Shown piece after piece: positions 39,480 through 49,852 of a stretch of DNA of 64,000 nucleotides. Position numbers and translations under genes: made by a program. Each line of letters starts with the position of its first letter. The first letter of the stretch is position 1. This DNA is from Microbacterium aurantiacum (lineage in GTDB: Bacteria > Actinomycetota > Actinomycetes > Actinomycetales > Microbacteriaceae). The stretch is taken from contig NZ_JAJPDW010000007.1 of assembly GCF_021654035.1 (NCBI RefSeq), positions 33,830-97,829 on the forward strand, in the 5' to 3' direction. A model generated the notes under the pieces. It had not been told where the DNA came from, ran no database searches, and saw only the letters and a program-made list of their open reading frames with translations.

Positions 39480-40829
39480 TCAGTCCCCGTCGACGATGCG
39501 ACGGATCTTCTCCAAGCGCGCGCCGATGTCGCGCTCCTGGCCACGCGGTGTCGGGTCGTAGTAGCGACGGCCGCGAAGCTCGTCGGGAAGATACTGCTGC
39601 GCGACGACGCCCACATCGCTGTCGTGCGGGTAGCGATAGCCCTTGCCGTGGCCGAGCCTCTTGGCACCGGGATAGTGCGCGTCTCGGAGGTGCAGCGGCA
39701 CCCGGCCGAATCCCCCGGCGCGGACGTCGGCGATCGCGCGGTCGATCGCGAGGTACGCGGCGTTCGACTTCGCCGTGGTGGCGAGGTACGCGGTCGCCTC
39801 GGCGAGGGGGATCCGCCCTTCCGGCATTCCGATGAACTGCACCGCATCGGCGGCGGCGACGGCGATCACGAGCCCCTGAGGGTCGGCGAGTCCGATGTCC
39901 TCCGAGGCGGAGATGATCAGACGGCGGGCGATGAAGCGCGGGTCCTCCCCCGCCTCGATCATCCGGGCGAGGTAGTGGAGCGCCGCGTCGGGATCGGACC
40001 CCCGGATCGACTTGATGAAGGCGCTGATGACGTCGTAGTGCTCATCGCCCTGGCGGTCGTAGCGCAGCAGGGCACGATCGACCGCCTGCGCGACGTGGTC
40101 GGCCGTGATCTCCGGGCGCCTATCCGCGTCATGCTCGCCGTCCTCGTCGTCCGGGGCCTCCGCGAGGGATGCCGCCGCCTCGAGTGCCGTCAGGGCGCGG
40201 CGGGCATCGCCGGAGGCCAGTCGCACGAGGGCCTCCCGCGCCTCGGCGAGCAGCGTCACGGCGGCGTCGAGGCCCCGGGGATCCTCGACGGCGCGGTCCA
40301 GGAGCGACCCGAGCTGATCGTCGGTGAGGGGACGCAGGGTGAGCAGGAGCGAGCGCGACAGCAGGGGGGAGATGACGGAGAACGACGGGTTCTCGGTCGT
40401 GGCGGCGATGAGCACCACCCACCCGTTCTCGACCCCCGGAAGCAGGGCATCCTGCTGCGCTTTCGTGAATCGGTGGATCTCGTCGAGGAAAAGGATCGTC
40501 GACTGGCCGTACAGGTCGCGCTGCGTGACGGCCTCCTGCATGACTTCACGCACGTCCTTCACACCGGCCGTGACGGCCGACAACTCCACGAACCGTCGGC
40601 CGGAGGATCGCGCGATGGCCTGCGCCATGGTCGTCTTGCCGGTTCCGGGCGGCCCCCAAAGGATCACCGAGGACGCCGTCCGCCCGGTCGTCCCGGCGTC
40701 GGCGAGCGTGACGAGAGGAGACCCAGGCCGGAGAAGGTGCTCCTGACCCGCCACTTCGTCCAGCGACGCGGGGCGCATGCGCACCGCCAGCGGCGTCTGC
40801 CCCTGGAAGAGCGCGGCGGAGGTACTCAC
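39480..40829 (-). CDS. rarA: Replication-associated recombination protein RarA (MgsA)
   Basis: Clamp-loader-like AAA+ ATPase acting at stalled forks, 449 residues. It starts [20 protein letters not shown]. Walker [21 protein letters not shown], Walker [21 protein letters not shown] and sensor 1 [19 protein letters not shown] are intact. The C-terminal MgsA tetramerisation domain includes [20 protein letters not shown]. Transcribed away from the plus-strand cluster that follows. Confidence 0.95.
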   Translation of the reverse strand: MSTSAALFQGQTPLAVRMRPASLDEVAGQEHLLRPGSPLVTLADAGTTGRTASSVILWGPPGTGKTTMAQAIARSSGRRFVELSAVTAGVKDVREVMQEAVTQRDLYGQSTILFLDEIHRFTKAQQDALLPGVENGWVVLIAATTENPSFSVISPLLSRSLLLTLRPLTDDQLGSLLDRAVEDPRGLDAAVTLLAEAREALVRLASGDARRALTALEAAASLAEAPDDEDGEHDADRRPEITADHVAQAVDRALLRYDRQGDEHYDVISAFIKSIRGSDPDAALHYLARMIEAGEDPRFIARRLIISASEDIGLADPQGLVIAVAAADAVQFIGMPEGRIPLAEATAYLATTAKSNAAYLAIDRAIADVRAGGFGRVPLHLRDAHYPGAKRLGHGKGYRYPHDSDVGVVAQQYLPDELRGRRYYDPTPRGQERDIGARLEKIRRIVDGD

Positions 40830-40943
40830 CCGCCCAGGCTAATCGCCGGCACCGACACCGCCGCCCAGGTTTGGGTGCTCCCCCGCCCGCGCCGTAGGAT
40901 CGGGCCGATCGAGCAGGCCCGCGCTCGTCGTAGAGGAGAACCG

Positions 40944-41258
40944 GTGGCCCAGGCGAAGGACCGACAGGCGCGAGAGCGCGCGCGGCTGTATCAGGCGCGA
41001 ACGGAGTTCCACCGTTCCCAGGGCGCCCGGCGTCGCCGCGACAACCTCATCGGCGTCGTCGTGGGAGGCCTGCTGATCCTCGCCGCCGTCGGCGTGCAGA
41101 CGGTGTACTTCACCGCGGGGCCGGGTGCTCCCGCGCCGATCGAGACTCCCGCACCCGTGGAGTCCCCCGCGCCGACGCAGACCCCGGAACCCTCGGACGA
41201 GACCACACCGGCACCTTCGGAGGATGCTCCGGCGCCGACGGCCGCACCCACCGAGTGA
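40944..41258 (+). CDS. Membrane-anchor protein resembling the N-terminus of actinobacterial cyclophilin (PpiB), without the PPIase domain
   Basis: 104 residues. A charged cytoplasmic helix (AQAKDRQARERARLYQARTE, then HRSQGARRRRDN) leads to a membrane span IGVVVGGLLILAAVGVQTVY, then FTAGPGAPAP and a Pro/Thr/Glu-rich tail that ends at a stop. From family knowledge, this Arg-rich helix, RRRRDN, span and FTAGPG order is how membrane-bound actinobacterial cyclophilins begin, and ppiB lies beside relA in M. tuberculosis. Here no cyclophilin domain follows in any frame before the next gene. GTG start at 40944 with GAGGAG upstream. Function unknown if the anchor stands alone. Confidence 0.7.
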   Translation: MAQAKDRQARERARLYQARTEFHRSQGARRRRDNLIGVVVGGLLILAAVGVQTVYFTAGPGAPAPIETPAPVESPAPTQTPEPSDETTPAPSEDAPAPTAAPTE

Positions 41259-41347
41259 GTCGGCCTCCGGCCGGGCGGACCCGCGTACTAGGCTGAGGAG
41301 CCGTTCATTCCCCCACAGGCGGAGAGATCCGCGATGAGGTGCATCCC

Positions 41348-42622
41348 GTGACTGCCGAAGCAGAATCCCGATCCGAAACCGCCAACGACGCCGCGTCGAC
41401 CGAGCCCTGGGGACGCGTCGACGACGACGGCACCGTGTCGGTCCGTGAAGCCGCGGGATGGCGCGTGGTCGGCCAGTATCCCGACGGCTCGACCGACGAG
41501 GCGCTCGCCTACTTCGAGCGCAAGTACGCCGACCTCGCTTCCGAGGTGACGTTGCTGGAGGTCCGGCACCGCCGGGGCGGCGCGTCCGCCTCCGACCTGC
41601 GTTCCGCGGCCAAGACCGTCGCCGGCAAGCTGGACGGGGCGGCCGCCGTCGGCGACCTCGCGTCGCTCGAGGCGCGCGTGGCCGCGCTCGTCGAGGCGCT
41701 GGCCGCGGCATCCGAGACCGAAGCCGCCGCCGCGCGCGAAGCGGTCGACGAGGCCGTGCGCGAGCGCACCGCGGTCGTCGAGGCTGCCGAAGCACTCGCG
41801 GCCCGCGACCCGCGCACCGTGCAGTGGAAGCAGGCGTCCGCCGAGATGACGGCGCTGTTCGATCAGTGGCAGTCCCAGCAGCAGAACGGCCCCCGCCTGC
41901 CGAAGGCGACCGCTCAGCAGCTCTGGAAGCGCTTCCGCGATGCCCGTGCGAGCGTCGACAAGCACCGTCGCGAGTTCTACGCCGAGCTCGACGAGGCCCA
42001 CAAGGCCGTGCGCGACCGCAAGACCCGGCTCGTCGAGCGCGCTGAAGCCCTCGCACCGCGTGGCGAGGAGGGCATCCCCGCGTACCGCGACCTCCTCGAC
42101 GAGTGGAAGGGCGCCGGTCGTGCCGGCAAGAAGGCCGACGACGCCCTCTGGGCGCGCTTCAAGGCCGCCGGTGACGCCCTGTACTCGGCGCGCGGCGAGC
42201 GGGAGGCGGCCGACGCCGAGGCCTCCCGCGAGAAGATCGAGGCGAAGCGCGCGTTGCTCGTCGAGGCCGGCGCCGTGGCGGACGAGCGGGACATCGCCAA
42301 GGCCCGCCAGCTCCTCACCGGCATCCAGCGGCGCTGGGACGAGATCGGTCGCGTGTTCCCGCGGGACGTCGAGCGCGCGCTCGACGACGATCTCCGCAAG
42401 ATCGAGCAGGCGCTGCGCGGTCGCGAAGAGGTCGACTGGAAGCGGAACAACCCCGAGACGAAGGCGCGGGCCAACGACATGACCCGCCAGCTCACCGACG
42501 CGATCGCCAAGCTCGAGGCGGACGTGGCCACGGCCGAGGCCTCCGGGGACAAGAAGGCCCTCGCGCGCGCGACCGAGGCCCTCGAGGCCCGGCGCGCCTG
42601 GCTCTCCGCCCTGGGCCTCTGA
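41348..42622 (+). CDS. DUF349 coiled-coil protein
   Basis: 424 residues, almost wholly helical. Several DUF349 repeats of about 75 residues are recognisable by spaced Trp/Arg motifs: AQQLWKRFRDARASVDKHRR, DEWKGAGRAGKKADDALWAR and GIQRRWDEIGRVFPRD. The N-terminus carries a small beta segment with WGRVDDDGTVSVREAAGWRV. The role is poorly defined; some DUF349 proteins affect growth or translation under stress. The GTG at 41348 has GAGG 8 nt upstream; an in-frame GTG at 41339 is less likely. Located between the cyclophilin-anchor gene and relA, its usual neighbourhood. Confidence 0.85.
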   Translation: MTAEAESRSETANDAASTEPWGRVDDDGTVSVREAAGWRVVGQYPDGSTDEALAYFERKYADLASEVTLLEVRHRRGGASASDLRSAAKTVAGKLDGAAAVGDLASLEARVAALVEALAAASETEAAAAREAVDEAVRERTAVVEAAEALAARDPRTVQWKQASAEMTALFDQWQSQQQNGPRLPKATAQQLWKRFRDARASVDKHRREFYAELDEAHKAVRDRKTRLVERAEALAPRGEEGIPAYRDLLDEWKGAGRAGKKADDALWARFKAAGDALYSARGEREAADAEASREKIEAKRALLVEAGAVADERDIAKARQLLTGIQRRWDEIGRVFPRDVERALDDDLRKIEQALRGREEVDWKRNNPETKARANDMTRQLTDAIAKLEADVATAEASGDKKALARATEALEARRAWLSALGL

Positions 42623-42700
42623 CCCTTCACTGACCGGGAGATATCCACAGGAACGGAGCCCGCGCCGCCGCATCGTGGCGATGCAGGGCACACTTCGAGG

Positions 42701-43252
42701 GTGGGTTCTCGACTGCTGTACTTCGCCGGTGACCGCCTCTCGCATGCGGAGCTGACGGCGGCCTGTCTCGACGGCGACATCGTCGAGGTCGGCGAGGGCT
42801 ACGCCCCGGCCGACACCGTGGAAACTGTAGCGCTGCGGGCGGCATCCCTCCGCCCGCTGCTCGGCGACGATCTGGCCGCGACCCATCTGTCCGCCGCGTG
42901 GATCCACGGCGGTCTGGTCCACCCGCCGGGCCGCCACACCGTGCAACGCACGAGCCCGCGGCGGCGGCATACGCTGGTCTCACGGCGCCTGCAGTATCGC
43001 GACATCCGCGTGGATCCGGACGACCTGCTCCGCTGCGGGGGCACGCTCGTCACGTCCCGGGCCCGTACCCTCGCCGACCTCCTGCGCGAGGAGTCCCCCG
43101 TCTACGCCGACGCCGCCCGGGCGTTCGCGATCGCCGTCCCCGCCGTCCTCGAAGAGACGCGCGCGTGGCTGGAGTCCAGCACCCTCCCCCACGTCCGCCG
43201 TGCTCGGGCGGCGTTGACCGCCCTCGGCGATCAGCTCGACGTGACCCGGTAG
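42701..43252 (+). CDS. AbiEi-like (type IV antitoxin family) protein, solitary
   Basis: 183 residues. The N-terminal winged-helix-like part ([20 protein letters not shown]) and the following [35 protein letters not shown] and [13 protein letters not shown] segments match the AbiEi antitoxin family frequent in actinobacteria. No AbiEii nucleotidyltransferase toxin gene lies nearby, so a true toxin-antitoxin role is doubtful; it may be a stand-alone DNA-binding protein. GTG start with GAGG directly before it (spacing unusually short). It converges with relA and the two coding regions overlap by 22 bp. Confidence 0.65.
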   Translation: MGSRLLYFAGDRLSHAELTAACLDGDIVEVGEGYAPADTVETVALRAASLRPLLGDDLAATHLSAAWIHGGLVHPPGRHTVQRTSPRRRHTLVSRRLQYRDIRVDPDDLLRCGGTLVTSRARTLADLLREESPVYADAARAFAIAVPAVLEETRAWLESSTLPHVRRARAALTALGDQLDVTR

Positions 43253-45480
43253 ACGTCGTAGACGGCGTCGATGCGCCGGACGGCGTTCAGCACCCGGTCG
43301 AGGTGGACGGTGTCGCCCATCTCGAAGACGAAACGACTGATGGCCAGGCGATCGTTGTTGGTGGACACCGTCGCCGACAGGATGTTCACGTGATGCTCGC
43401 TGAGCACACGCGTCACGTCGCTGAGCAGACCCGAGCGGTCCAGGGCCTCGACCTGGATCTGGACGAGGAAGAGGCTCTTCGTCGTCGGCGCCCATTCGAC
43501 ATCGATCAGACGCTGGGGGTCCTGCTTGAGGGACGCCACATTGGTGCAGTCCTCGCGGTGGACCGACACCCCGCTTCCGCGGGTGACGAAGCCGACGATC
43601 TCGTCGCCGGGGACCGGCGTACAGCACTTGGCGAGCTTCACCAGGATGTCGGGGGCACCCCGCACCAGAACTCCGGAGTCGCCGCTGCGAGGCTGGCGGG
43701 CGCGGCCGACCACGGGGATGTCGATCGGCCCGGTCGAGGTGTCCTGGGCGCTGACGAGCGCGGTGACCTTCTCGATCACCGACTGGGTCGACACATGTCC
43801 TTCGCCGACCGCCGCATAGAGCGCGGAGACGTCCTCGTACTTCAGCTGCTGCGCCACCTCGCCGAACGAATCCTGGCTCATCAGCCGCTGGAGGGGCAGG
43901 TTCTGTCGCCGCATCGCGCGGGCGATGGACTCCTTGCCCTGTTCGATGGCCTCTTCGCGCCGCTCCTTCGTGAACCAGCCTCGGATCTTGGAGCGGGCGC
44001 GCGTGCTCTTGACGAAGCTCAGCCAGTCCTGGCTGGGACCTGCGTCGGGGTTCTTCGACGTGAAGACCTCGACGACGTCGCCGCTCTTCAGCTCGGACTC
44101 CAGCGGCACGAGTCGGCCGTTCACCTTGGAGCCCATCGTCCGGTGCCCGACCTCGGTGTGCACCGCGTAGGCGAAGTCGACCGGTGTCGCCCCTGCGGGG
44201 AGGCCGATCACGCGACCCTTGGGCGTGAAGACGTACACCTCCTTCGCGCCGATCTCGAAGCGCAGCGAATCGAGGAACTCTCCCGGGTCGGCGGTTTCGG
44301 CCTGCCAGTCGGAGATGTGCGCGAGCCAGGCCATGTCGGTGTCCACGGCCTTCGCGTCGGGCTTCGCACCCGCCATCTGCTCTTTGTACTTCCAGTGGGC
44401 GGCGACGCCGAACTCCGCCTGCTGGTGCATCTCGTTGGTGCGGATCTGGATCTCGACCGTGCGGCCGTTCGGCCCGATGACCGTGGTGTGCAACGACTGG
44501 TAGAGGTTGAACTTCGGGGTCGCGATGTAGTCCTTGAACCGGCCCGGAAGCGGCGTCCACCGCGCGTGGATGGCCCCGAGGACCGCATAGCAGTCACGAA
44601 CACTGCCGACGAGGACACGGATGCCGATCAGGTCGTAGATGTCGTCGAACTCGCGACCGCGCACGATCATCTTCTGATAGACCGAGTACAGCTGCTTGGG
44701 CCGCCCCATGACGCGTCCGCGGATCCGCAGCTCACGGAGGTCCGCGTCGACGGACTCGATGACGTTGCGGACGTACTGCTCGCGCTGGGGTGTCCGCTGA
44801 AGCACGAGACTCTCGATCTCGGCGTACAGCTTCGGGTGGAGTACCGCGAAGCTCAGGTCCTCGAGTTCGGACTTGATCGCCTGAATACCGAGCCGGTGCG
44901 CCAGGGGCGCGTAGATCTCGAGGGTCTCCGTCGCCTTCTTCCGCGCCTTCTCGGGCGGCACGAAGCCCCAGGTGCGCGCGTTGTGGAGTCGATCGGCGAG
45001 CTTGATGAGCAGGACGCGGATGTCGCGCGACATCGCGACGATCATCTTGCGGACGGTCTCGGCCTGCGCGCTCTCGCCGTACTTGACCTTGTCGAGTTTG
45101 GTGACGCCGTCGACCAGCATCGCCACCTCGTCGCCGAACTCCGCCGACAGGTCGTCGAGCCCGTAGGAGGTGTCCTCGACCGTATCGTGGAGGAGCGCCG
45201 CGGCGATCGCCCGCGGTCCGAGCCCCAGGTCGGCGAGGATCTGCGCGACCGCGAGCGGATGCGTGATGTACGGCTCGCCGCTTTGCCGCGTCTGACCACT
45301 GTGCGCCTTGTCGGCGACCGCATAGGCGCGCTCGAGGATGACGAGGTCGCCCTTGGGATGGTGCGTCCGCACCGTCCTCAGCAGCTGCTCGACATCATCC
45401 CGTCGCGCCGACCGCGAGAAGATCCGCGGCACGAGTCGTCGAAGCGACGATGTCGACGCGGGGGGAACGGTCTCTGCCAA
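43231..45480 (-). CDS. relA: Bifunctional (p)ppGpp synthetase/hydrolase Rel
   Basis: Stringent-response enzyme, 749 residues. HD hydrolase domain with [10 protein letters not shown] and [12 protein letters not shown]. Synthetase domain with [12 protein letters not shown] and [20 protein letters not shown]; the RFKD form marks a bifunctional enzyme. Then [20 protein letters not shown], a TGS domain ([20 protein letters not shown]) and a C-terminal ACT domain ([20 protein letters not shown]). It starts with TTG at 45480, supported by GGAGGGTAGGG upstream. It has its own -10 element after the secF terminator. Confidence 0.95.
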   Translation of the reverse strand: MAETVPPASTSSLRRLVPRIFSRSARRDDVEQLLRTVRTHHPKGDLVILERAYAVADKAHSGQTRQSGEPYITHPLAVAQILADLGLGPRAIAAALLHDTVEDTSYGLDDLSAEFGDEVAMLVDGVTKLDKVKYGESAQAETVRKMIVAMSRDIRVLLIKLADRLHNARTWGFVPPEKARKKATETLEIYAPLAHRLGIQAIKSELEDLSFAVLHPKLYAEIESLVLQRTPQREQYVRNVIESVDADLRELRIRGRVMGRPKQLYSVYQKMIVRGREFDDIYDLIGIRVLVGSVRDCYAVLGAIHARWTPLPGRFKDYIATPKFNLYQSLHTTVIGPNGRTVEIQIRTNEMHQQAEFGVAAHWKYKEQMAGAKPDAKAVDTDMAWLAHISDWQAETADPGEFLDSLRFEIGAKEVYVFTPKGRVIGLPAGATPVDFAYAVHTEVGHRTMGSKVNGRLVPLESELKSGDVVEVFTSKNPDAGPSQDWLSFVKSTRARSKIRGWFTKERREEAIEQGKESIARAMRRQNLPLQRLMSQDSFGEVAQQLKYEDVSALYAAVGEGHVSTQSVIEKVTALVSAQDTSTGPIDIPVVGRARQPRSGDSGVLVRGAPDILVKLAKCCTPVPGDEIVGFVTRGSGVSVHREDCTNVASLKQDPQRLIDVEWAPTTKSLFLVQIQVEALDRSGLLSDVTRVLSEHHVNILSATVSTNNDRLAISRFVFEMGDTVHLDRVLNAVRRIDAVYDVYRVTSS

Positions 45481-45510
45481 TCGACGCCCTACCCTCCGGT
45501 GAAGATCATC

Positions 45511-45516
45511 ATCCTA
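45511..45516 (-). promoter_or_regulatory. Candidate -10 element (TAGGAT) for relA
   Basis: TAGGAT on the minus strand, 30 nt before the relA TTG start and immediately after the palindrome that ends secF. It fits TANNNT. The -35 is not clear. Confidence 0.4.
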
Positions 45517-45534
45517 CGCCGCCCGCGGGCGGCG
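45517..45534 (-). terminator. 18-bp GC palindrome ending secF transcription
   Basis: CGCCGCCCGCGGGCGGCG is a perfect palindrome able to form a 7-bp stem with a CGCG loop. It starts 7 bp past the secF stop and is placed between the secDF operon and relA. Confidence 0.65.
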
Positions 45535-45541
45535 AGCCGAG

Positions 45542-46531
45542 TCAGGCGGGGGTGCCGGCCAGCTCGCGAGCCTCGAGCACGCGCTGGTCGCGCGCGACCA
45601 GGTTGGGCTCGCGCTCCCGGAGCAGCGAGTAGAGCGGCGCGGCGACGAACAGGGTGGAGTACGCCGCCACGATCGTTCCGACGAAGATCGCCAGCGACAG
45701 GTCTGTGAGCGTCTGCGCGCCCATCCAGATGACGCCGATGATGAGGATCGCTGCGGTCGGGAGCGCTGCGACGACCGTCGTGTTGATCGAACGCACCAGC
45801 GTCTGGTTCACCGCGAGGTTCACGGACTCCCCGAAGGTGCGACCCGATATCTCGCCGTCTTCCGTGGTGTTCTCCCTGATCTTGTCGAACACCACGGTGG
45901 TGTCGTACAGCGCGTACGACAAGATCGTCAGGAAGCCGATGACACCGGCCGGCGAAATCTCGAAGCCGAAGAGCGCGTAGATGCCGATCGTGATCACGAG
46001 GACATCGACCAGACCGATGATGGCTGCCACCGACATCTTCCACGTACGGAAGTACAGGGCGAGGATCAGGAACGTCAAGGCGAGGAAGATCGCCAACCCC
46101 CACAGCGACTGACGCGTGACGTCCGCACCCCAACTGGGACCGATGAAGGACTCGCTGATGTCGGCGACGGGGACGTCGTACGCCTCGGAGAGGGCAGCGG
46201 ACACGTCGCGCGTCTCGGCATCCGTCAGCTGGTCCGTCTGAACGCGGATCGTGTCCTCACCGACCGTCGCCACGCGCGTGGTCGCGGTCGGAACCACCGA
46301 CCGCACTGCCTCGTCGGCGATCAACTGGTCGGTGTCGACCACGTTGTTCACCGTGAACTGAGAGCCGCCGGTGAACTCGATGGAGAACTGGATCGGACGG
46401 AACAGCGGAACGAGCGCCGCACCGATGACGAGGATCGCCGCGATGAGGAACCACAGCCGCCGACGGCCGACGAACGGGAACGAGACCTTACCGGTGTAGA
46501 GGTCGTTGCCGAGCTGATTCATGGAGCGCAT
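45542..46531 (-). CDS. secF: Protein translocase subunit SecF
   Basis: Membrane partner of SecD in protein export, 329 residues with six predicted spans. FSIEFTGGSQFTVNNVVDTD is the SecF periplasmic signature; SYALYDTTVVFDKIRENTTE and NQTLVRSINTTVVAALPTAA follow. The start overlaps the secD stop by one base (TGATG). A second ATG nine bases on (MNQLGNDLY) is also possible. Confidence 0.95.
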   Translation of the reverse strand: MRSMNQLGNDLYTGKVSFPFVGRRRLWFLIAAILVIGAALVPLFRPIQFSIEFTGGSQFTVNNVVDTDQLIADEAVRSVVPTATTRVATVGEDTIRVQTDQLTDAETRDVSAALSEAYDVPVADISESFIGPSWGADVTRQSLWGLAIFLALTFLILALYFRTWKMSVAAIIGLVDVLVITIGIYALFGFEISPAGVIGFLTILSYALYDTTVVFDKIRENTTEDGEISGRTFGESVNLAVNQTLVRSINTTVVAALPTAAILIIGVIWMGAQTLTDLSLAIFVGTIVAAYSTLFVAAPLYSLLREREPNLVARDQRVLEARELAGTPA

Positions 46532-48261
46532 CAGCGGTCTCCCTCCTTGCCGGTGGTCGACGATGTCCGGTCCGCACCCGCGGCCTGGAGCTCCGCCTGC
46601 TTGCGTTCGGCGATCGTCTGGCGTCGCACTGCTTCACCCCGTGCACGGCCTGCACGCTTGGCCGCCCCCGCGGATCCGGCGGCGACGGGGCTGCGGAACT
46701 GGGCGCGCCCGCGGTACACCGCGCCGAGCGCGTCGGGGTCGAGTCCGGAGAGCGGATGCCCGGAGCCGAAGAACTTCGTCCTCGCGAGCAGCTGGAGCAC
46801 CGGGTGGGTGAAGAGGATGAAGATGAGGATGTCGATCAGCGTGGTGAGACCTAGCGTGAAGGCGAAGCCCTTCACGCTCGCGTCGGCCAGCACGTACAGG
46901 ACGACCGCGGCCAGGACGTTGATGGACTTCGAGATGTAGATCGTCCGCTTCGCCCGCGCCCAGCCGTCCTCGACGGCACTGGTGATCGACTTCCCGTCGC
47001 GCATCTCGTCTCTGATGCGTTCGAAGTAGACGATGAACGAGTCCGCAGTGAAGCCGATGGTCACGATGATGCCCGCGACGCCGGCGAGCGAGAGGCGGAA
47101 GCCCATGCGCCAGGCGAGGATCGCCAACATGACGTACGTGAGCACACCCATGACGATGAGCGACGCGACGATCACGAAGCCGAGGGCGCGGTAGACGACG
47201 ACAGAGTAGATCGCGACGAGCAACAGGCCGATGAGACCGGCGATGAGACCGATCTGGAGCTGCTGGGAACCGAGGGTCGCCGAGACGGTGTTGGAGCTCT
47301 CGACGTTGAAGCTGAGCGGCAGCGCACCGTACTTGAGCTGGTCGGCGAGCACCTGCGCGCTCTCCTGGGTGAAGCTGCCGGTGATGCTCGGGTCTCCGCC
47401 GACGATGATCGCGTTCATCGAGGGCGCGGAGAGCACCGAGCCATCGAGGACGAAGGCGAACTGGTTCAGCGGCGGCGTGGCGCCGTAGAGGCGCTGGCTG
47501 ATCGCGGCGAAGGTCTCGGTGCCCTCGGTGTCGAAGCGGAGGTTGACCGCCCACTGACCGTTGTTGGACTGCAGACCGAAGGTGGCGTCGTCGATCGCGG
47601 AGCCGTCGAGCTCGACGGGGCCGAGGATGTACTTCTGCGCGCCGGTCGGGTCGCAGGTGATGAGCGGCTGGTCGGCCGGAGCCTGAGCGGGGTCGTTGGC
47701 CGGGTCCGCGCAGTCGTAGGCGAGGAACTCCGCCTCAAGGGCGGGGGTGATCCAGGCGAGGTCGCTGCCGTTCGTCGGCGATGCCGTCGGAGTCGCCACC
47801 AGCGAGGGATCCGGGGTCGGATACGGCGTCTCCGTGCCGTCCTCGCCGACGAAGCTCGTCGCGGGACTGCCCGCGAACAACACGGCGCGGAGCTGGAGCT
47901 GTGCGGATGCCTCGATCCGGTCGCGCGTCTCCTGGTCGGCCTGACCGGGGATCTGAACGACGATCTGGTTGCCGGCCTGCGTGGTGACGTCCGCTTCGCT
48001 GACGCCGGAGGCGTCGACGCGCTGGCGGATGATCGTGACCGCCTGGGCCATCTGCTCCTCGGAGGGTGCGACACCGTCCTCGGTCTGCGCCTCGAGGACG
48101 ATCTGCGTGCCGCCCTGGAGGTCCAGAGCAAGCTCGGGAACCCAGGAGCTCTGCTGGAAGACGTGGACACCGAGGGCATTGATGCCGAACAGCACGGCGG
48201 TGATCGCCAGCAGTCCGGTCAGCGCGCGCCAGGCATTGCGAACGGGGGTGGAAGTCGCCAC
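46531..48261 (-). CDS. secD: Protein translocase subunit SecD
   Basis: 576 residues with six spans and a large extracytoplasmic domain. PELALDLQGGTQIVLEAQTE, VTIIRQRVDASGVSEADVTT and NQIVVQIPGQ are the SecD P1 motifs. The C-terminal membrane part has IIVTIGFTADSFIVYFERIR and FAFTLGLTTLIDILIFILFT. An acidic/Thr-rich insert of about 50 residues (around EDGTETPYPTPDPSLVATPT) sits inside the periplasmic domain. It is followed by a basic tail rich in Arg/Ala. GTG start at 48261 (VATSTPVRNAW). Confidence 0.94.
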   Translation of the reverse strand: MATSTPVRNAWRALTGLLAITAVLFGINALGVHVFQQSSWVPELALDLQGGTQIVLEAQTEDGVAPSEEQMAQAVTIIRQRVDASGVSEADVTTQAGNQIVVQIPGQADQETRDRIEASAQLQLRAVLFAGSPATSFVGEDGTETPYPTPDPSLVATPTASPTNGSDLAWITPALEAEFLAYDCADPANDPAQAPADQPLITCDPTGAQKYILGPVELDGSAIDDATFGLQSNNGQWAVNLRFDTEGTETFAAISQRLYGATPPLNQFAFVLDGSVLSAPSMNAIIVGGDPSITGSFTQESAQVLADQLKYGALPLSFNVESSNTVSATLGSQQLQIGLIAGLIGLLLVAIYSVVVYRALGFVIVASLIVMGVLTYVMLAILAWRMGFRLSLAGVAGIIVTIGFTADSFIVYFERIRDEMRDGKSITSAVEDGWARAKRTIYISKSINVLAAVVLYVLADASVKGFAFTLGLTTLIDILIFILFTHPVLQLLARTKFFGSGHPLSGLDPDALGAVYRGRAQFRSPVAAGSAGAAKRAGRARGEAVRRQTIAERKQAELQAAGADRTSSTTGKEGDR

Positions 48262-48299
48262 GGACTCAGCTTTCTGGTGGGGACGTCCCGGAGGACGGG

Positions 48300-48749
48300 T
48301 CAGGCCTGGGGCTTGCCGGGCTCGGCGTCGGGGTCGATCGCCTCGTGAGCACCCGCGGCACGACGGTCGTCGCTGATCGAGGTGATCTCGCCGTCGGCGA
48401 CGGCCTCGGCGTACTCCTCGTGGCTCTGCTCGGCCGCGAGGTAGTCGTCCTCGCTGACGGCGCCCTCGGTCGGGGAGACGACGCGGAGGATCGCCTGGCT
48501 GTGCACCTTGATCTCGACGCCGGGGGCGAGCTCGACGATCGCGGGCTGATCGAGGTTCTCGGGGTCGTACTCCACGATCGTGCCGTAGAGACCGCCCTGC
48601 AGGAGGACCTCGGCACCGGGCACGGTCTGGCGGGCGCGCTCCTCCTGCTCGAGCTTCTGGCGCTGCATGCGCCGGCGGGAGCTCCAGAACATGAACACCA
48701 GCAGGGCGATCAGCAGGATGAGCAGGCCGTAATTGGCGAGGAAGTCCAT
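48300..48749 (-). CDS. yajC: Preprotein translocase subunit YajC
   Basis: 149 residues. It starts MDFLANYGLLILLIALLVFM, the single membrane span, then SSRRRMQRQKLEQEERARQT and the YajC core VPGAEVLLQGGLYGTIVEYD. The acidic C-terminal tail (about 60 residues) is longer than in enterobacteria, as common in actinobacteria. First gene of yajC-secD-secF. Confidence 0.92.
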   Translation of the reverse strand: MDFLANYGLLILLIALLVFMFWSSRRRMQRQKLEQEERARQTVPGAEVLLQGGLYGTIVEYDPENLDQPAIVELAPGVEIKVHSQAILRVVSPTEGAVSEDDYLAAEQSHEEYAEAVADGEITSISDDRRAAGAHEAIDPDAEPGKPQA

Positions 48750-48822
48750 GAAGAAGGAGGGGCCTTTCGAGAGGGCGTGGCCGGGGCGGCACTGCCTAGG
48801 GGGTCGGCGCAAGCCTTCAGCG

Positions 48823-48828
48823 ATTATA
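48823..48828 (-). promoter_or_regulatory. Consensus -10 (TATAAT) for yajC-secDF
   Basis: A perfect TATAAT on the minus strand overlaps the ruvB stop codon, 74 nt before the yajC ATG. Such a match is rare in this GC-rich DNA. It marks a separate promoter for the export operon. A -35 hexamer is not evident. Confidence 0.5.
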
Positions 48829-49852
48829 GGTCATCGAGTTCGAGCATCGATTCGGGGCTGCGGACGCCCAGGTGCGCATAAGCCTCCGGAGTCGCGACGC
48901 GTCCGCGAGGCGTACGCCCGAGGAACCCGATCCGCACCAGGTACGGCTCGACGACGGATTCGATCGTCTCCGCCTCTTCCCCCACGGTGACCGCGAGCGT
49001 GCTGAGACCGACGGGACCACCGCGGAACCGACGCACGACGGCGTCGAGGACCGCCCGGTCGAGCCGGTCCAGACCGATCGGATCGACGTCGTAGAGGTCG
49101 AGCGCCGCGTCGACGATGGCGTGGTCGGCGTCCGCGCCGTCACCGTGGACGATGAGGTAGTCGCGCACCCGCCGGAGGAGCCGGTTGGCGATACGGGGTG
49201 TTCCACGGGAGCGCCGCGCGATCTCGGCGCGAGCCTCCGGCGGCACCGCCACGCCGATGAGGCGTGCCGAGCGCTCGATGACGCGCTCGAGCTCCACGGG
49301 TTCGTAATACTCCAGGTGCGCGGTGAAGCCGAACCGGTCACGCAGCGGATTGGGGAGGAGTCCCGAGCGTGTGGTCGCTCCCACCAGGGTGAACGGCGCG
49401 AGGTCCAGGGGGATGCTCGTCGCCCCCGCTCCCTTGCCGACCATGATGTCGATGCGGAAGTCCTCCATCGCGAGGTAGAGCATCTCCTCCGCGGAGCGCG
49501 CCATCCGATGCACCTCGTCGATGAACAGCACCTCACCGGGGGTGAGGCTCGACAGGAGAGCGGCGAGGTCCCCCGCGTGCTGGATGGCCGGACCGCTCGA
49601 CAGCCGCAGCGGCCTGTCGCTCTCGTGCGCCACGATCATCGCCAGCGTCGTCTTGCCGAGCCCCGGAGGCCCCGACAGGAGGATGTGGTCCGCCGGACGC
49701 TGCTGGATCCGCGCCGCGTCGAGAAGCAGCTGCAGCTGTCCGCGCACCTTCTGCTGTCCGACGAACTCCGCCAGCGAGGACGGCCGCAGGGCGCCTTCGA
49801 TCGCGAGCTCGGACTCGTCGACAGGCTCGTCGACGTCCCTCAGATCATCCAC
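48824..49852 (-). CDS. ruvB: Holliday junction branch-migration helicase RuvB
   Basis: AAA+ motor of RuvAB, 342 residues. Walker [21 protein letters not shown], Walker [11 protein letters not shown], sensor 1 [20 protein letters not shown], and the C-terminal winged helix with [20 protein letters not shown]. The GTG at 49852 ([14 protein letters not shown]) gives the usual length and overlaps the ruvA end by 8 bp. Confidence 0.96.
   Translation of the reverse strand: MDDLRDVDEPVDESELAIEGALRPSSLAEFVGQQKVRGQLQLLLDAARIQQRPADHILLSGPPGLGKTTLAMIVAHESDRPLRLSSGPAIQHAGDLAALLSSLTPGEVLFIDEVHRMARSAEEMLYLAMEDFRIDIMVGKGAGATSIPLDLAPFTLVGATTRSGLLPNPLRDRFGFTAHLEYYEPVELERVIERSARLIGVAVPPEARAEIARRSRGTPRIANRLLRRVRDYLIVHGDGADADHAIVDAALDLYDVDPIGLDRLDRAVLDAVVRRFRGGPVGLSTLAVTVGEEAETIESVVEPYLVRIGFLGRTPRGRVATPEAYAHLGVRSPESMLELDDL

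Noticed and set aside
35479..39561. Very long plus-strand open frame (about 1360 codons) opposite alaS and rpsD
   Set aside because: It is antisense to well-supported alaS, ruvX and rpsD genes and is rich in Arg/Gly/Asp/Val without recognisable domains. Such mirror frames are a by-product of GC-rich third positions.
42701..43252. Complete AbiE toxin-antitoxin system
   Set aside because: Only the AbiEi-like protein is present; no AbiEii nucleotidyltransferase gene lies on either side.
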